Below are positions 20,266 through 22,151 of a DNA stretch of 22,151 nt, in pieces. Under the pieces are notes generated by a model. It had not been told where the DNA came from. It ran no database searches and saw only the letters and a program-made list of their open reading frames with translations. Made by a program: the position numbers and the translations under genes. The DNA lies in the IMG/VR virus record IMGVR_UViG_3300018041_000080, positions 1 to 22,151 of that record. One strand, written 5' to 3'. Within the stretch, counting starts at the first letter, position 1, and the number at the start of each line of letters is the position of its first letter. The stretch is from a virus.

Positions 20266-22151
20266 ACTTTACCCTTTTTAAATTTCATCTGCACAAATAC
20301 TTCTGCTGGATTAGAATTAGAACTTACAGCACTTACACCCAACGAACCTGAGTGTGGACCTTCTATAAATTCTATAAACTCATCTTCACTTTTCATATAT
20401 GCTGTTTTGCCTGTATACAAATCTATTGCTAATAATGAATCAAACTTACCTTTACTTACATAATCTATATAATTTGCACCAGCATATTGCTTTGCTATCT
20501 CTATACTTTGATTTGACGATTGAACTGCTTTTGCAATCTTTTGTACTGCTTTTGGTATAAAGACGCCTGTATATAAATCTTTAACAATTAACCCTCTTCT
20601 TTTGTCTCCTACAGGTAAATCTGTATTTAGATATTCTAAAAACTTTCCGAATCCTAGAGTTTTGTTTCTGGGATCTTTTAAATGTTGTGCTATGGAAGGT
20701 ATATCGTTTTCATATTTCAATAGTCTTGCTGTAGCATCATCTCCAGTTAATCCGTGCATACCTAATCTTCCGCCACCTGAACTTGTCTCACTCTTACTTG
20801 CTTTGACTTCTACTAGGTCACCATCTACTTTAATATCTCCTGTAGAGTCACTTAATTGAACTCTATCACTAAGCATTGCTAATGCAAATTCACCTGGGCC
20901 TTTTCTATTAGATCCTACTCCGTATGGTAGTAACGTTTTAAATACTGTAAATCCTACATCTGACTTAAACACATTTGATAATGCATTAATAGGTTTCTTG
21001 ATAGCATCGACATCATAAGCAGAACCTGTTTTTTCTAAATCATCTAAAAAAGATTTAATTTTATCATAACTGCCTTCTACTTGATAAATTACCTTTGTAA
21101 GTATTTTAGTTGCTTCAAGTTTATCCATTGCTGTTTCGTCTGCTATAGGTCTTGCTACTACTGAACCAATAACTGTTTGAATATGATCTGAATTTAGTAT
21201 TCTCCAAATTTGGTCTATTATCCCTCTGTCTTTTTCATCTTCAATATCTAATTGTTTAATAATATCCTGTATTTTAATTTTTTCTGCTTCTAGATCTTCA
21301 TATTCAGAGATCATTATTCCTTCATTTAGATTTACTTGTTTTTGTGATGAAGGATCTAACTGTTGCTTAATATAACTTCTTAGTATAGGCCTTAAACATG
21401 CGTCGTCTCCGCCCTCTGAACGTCTGTCTCTAAATGCTTTTAACATGGAAGGTACAGGTAGAGCAAAATAGGCATCCATTTGTTTTTTAATATCACTTGC
21501 TGGCATAGGCTCTGCAAGTAATTTGTTTAACATTCTAACGACAGAGTTATCTGGTAAGGCACCCTCTTCCATTTTTTCTTTTTTCTTTTTCTTTTGAGGT
21601 TTATCGTGTTTATCAATTCTATCTGTTGCAAAAGTATCTTCTATTCTACCTTCTTGTTTTTTCTTACCATCACAATGAGCCTTTTGACTGAAACCTTTAG
21701 GGTTGCTACAGTTGATACTGTCCTTATATTTTTTGCTCCACTTTTCTAATACATCTGATTCGTTTATAATACGCAACCGTTCTTGTAAAGGTAGTTTGTC
21801 AAACTTGTCTAACACACTTTCTTGATTTTGTCTTGACATATTCATCCTTGCTGATGCTAATACAGATTGAAAGTCATCAAAAGCACCCATACCACTATCT
21901 GGTGTATCTGCAAGTGTATCTAATACTGCATTTTGAAAACGTCTGTCATTACTTGCATTATTTAAAAATCCTACTAGGTCATTTACAGAACCTCTAGCCA
22001 AATAGTTCTGCATACCATTTCGCATCATTTCATCAAACTTAGGCCAACGGTTTCTTGCTAAATCGTAATCTGAATTAAATTCTTTTTCTGGTGGTGTCGA
22101 TATTGTTTTTTCTGCATCTTCAGGTCCGCCTAATCTGCCACCAATGTAATC
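20262..22151 (-). CDS. Large virion-type protein with possible PD-(D/E)XK motif, start beyond the right edge
   Basis: The first ATG inside the window is at 22028, but the frame stays open for 41 more codons to the edge with coding-like sequence (DYIGGRLGGPEDAEKT at the edge), so the gene is truncated at its 5' end. At least 629 residues are visible. Counting from the ATG at 22028, residues 103-125 carry SINCSNPKGFSQKAHCDG, a basic two-cysteine module I recall in marine T4-like phage proteins, followed by a Lys-rich run. Residues 378-411 contain GEFALAMLS and DIKVDGDLVEVKAS, with Glu380, Asp398, Glu407 and Lys409 spaced like a PD-(D/E)XK nuclease core. Whether it cleaves DNA is uncertain. It heads the leftward run with the poly-Gly protein and the dismutase fusion. 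Confidence 0.65.
   Translation of the reverse strand, partial: DYIGGRLGGPEDAEKTISTPPEKEFNSDYDLARNRWPKFDEMMRNGMQNYLARGSVNDLVGFLNNASNDRRFQNAVLDTLADTPDSGMGAFDDFQSVLASARMNMSRQNQESVLDKFDKLPLQERLRIINESDVLEKWSKKYKDSINCSNPKGFSQKAHCDGKKKQEGRIEDTFATDRIDKHDKPQKKKKKEKMEEGALPDNSVVRMLNKLLAEPMPASDIKKQMDAYFALPVPSMLKAFRDRRSEGGDDACLRPILRSYIKQQLDPSSQKQVNLNEGIMISEYEDLEAEKIKIQDIIKQLDIEDEKDRGIIDQIWRILNSDHIQTVIGSVVARPIADETAMDKLEATKILTKVIYQVEGSYDKIKSFLDDLEKTGSAYDVDAIKKPINALSNVFKSDVGFTVFKTLLPYGVGSNRKGPGEFALAMLSDRVQLSDSTGDIKVDGDLVEVKASKSETSSGGGRLGMHGLTGDDATARLLKYENDIPSIAQHLKDPRNKTLGFGKFLEYLNTDLPVGDKRRGLIVKDLYTGVFIPKAVQKIAKAVQSSNQSIEIAKQYAGANYIDYVSKGKFDSLLAIDLYTGKTAYMKSEDEFIEFIEGPHSGSLGVSAVSSNSNPAEVFVQMKFKKGKV

Noticed and set aside
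20018-20281. Long proline-rich and Arg/Leu-rich rightward frames
   Set aside because: They are the complements of the glycine-repeat part of the leftward 211-residue gene, which has proper coupling and a ribosome binding site.
1-22151. tRNA genes, insertion sequences, CRISPR arrays
   Set aside because: Looked for in the gaps and across genes by eye; no cloverleaf, transposase or regularly spaced repeats seen.

Overview
The window looks like part of the genome of an AT-rich, T4-like marine myovirus of the cyanophage/pelagiphage type. This is inferred from several signs together. Genes are tightly packed with ATGA or TAATG stop/start overlaps. There is a class Ia ribonucleotide reductase pair (nrdA, nrdB), a PAAR spike-tip protein and a long Ser/Thr/Asn-rich tail-fibre-like protein. 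Several small virion-type proteins share features I remember from marine T4-like phages. Matches to the T4-family late promoter core (NATAAATA) lie in front of many genes. No terminase, portal or major capsid gene is in the window, so assignment to T4-like phages is strong inference rather than proof. The host cannot be fixed; the E. coli-like NrdAB and the low GC would suit a marine alphaproteobacterium such as SAR11, or a picocyanobacterium.

Layout, left to right. At 1-273 are the start of a leftward gene that runs out of the window, a possible 42-codon leftward gene, and a TATAAATA element. At 274-5193 is an accessory block with the only two rightward genes. It holds an asparagine-synthetase-like PP-loop enzyme lacking the glutaminase domain (leftward), a subtilisin-like protease (rightward), a radical-SAM-shaped protein that has lost its iron-sulfur cysteines (rightward), and an intact radical SAM enzyme with C-terminal extra cysteines (leftward, converging on the degenerate one). 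At 5193-9183 is a leftward run nrdA - nrdB - small Sm-like protein - PAAR protein, which leads with a one-base overlap into the radical SAM gene. At 9261-13077 are a small unknown protein, the 887-residue fibre-like protein and a PD-(D/E)XK nuclease. At 13117-16112 is a set of small unknown, virion-type proteins. At 16117-18080 are two tandem SGNH-hydrolase-like paralogues. At 18093-22151 are a remarkable Cu/Zn superoxide dismutase fused to two ParB-like domains, a protein with a poly-Gly and poly-Lys linker, and a large protein continuing off the right edge with a possible PD-(D/E)XK motif.

The most interesting observations are three. (1) The superoxide dismutase-ParB-ParB fusion keeps all metal ligands. 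Its N-terminal leader resembles the T4 capsid-targeting sequence and ends in an I-x-E site that would release the dismutase domain, so the enzyme may be packed in the capsid and injected. (2) Three genes have an exact NATAAATA box with exactly five bases before the ATG, which would place the late transcription start on the start codon itself (leaderless late mRNAs); a sigma70-like promoter before the nuclease has the same geometry. (3) An intact and a cysteine-less radical SAM protein sit tail to tail beside a subtilase and a PP-loop enzyme, a set of parts that elsewhere is used for peptide modification.
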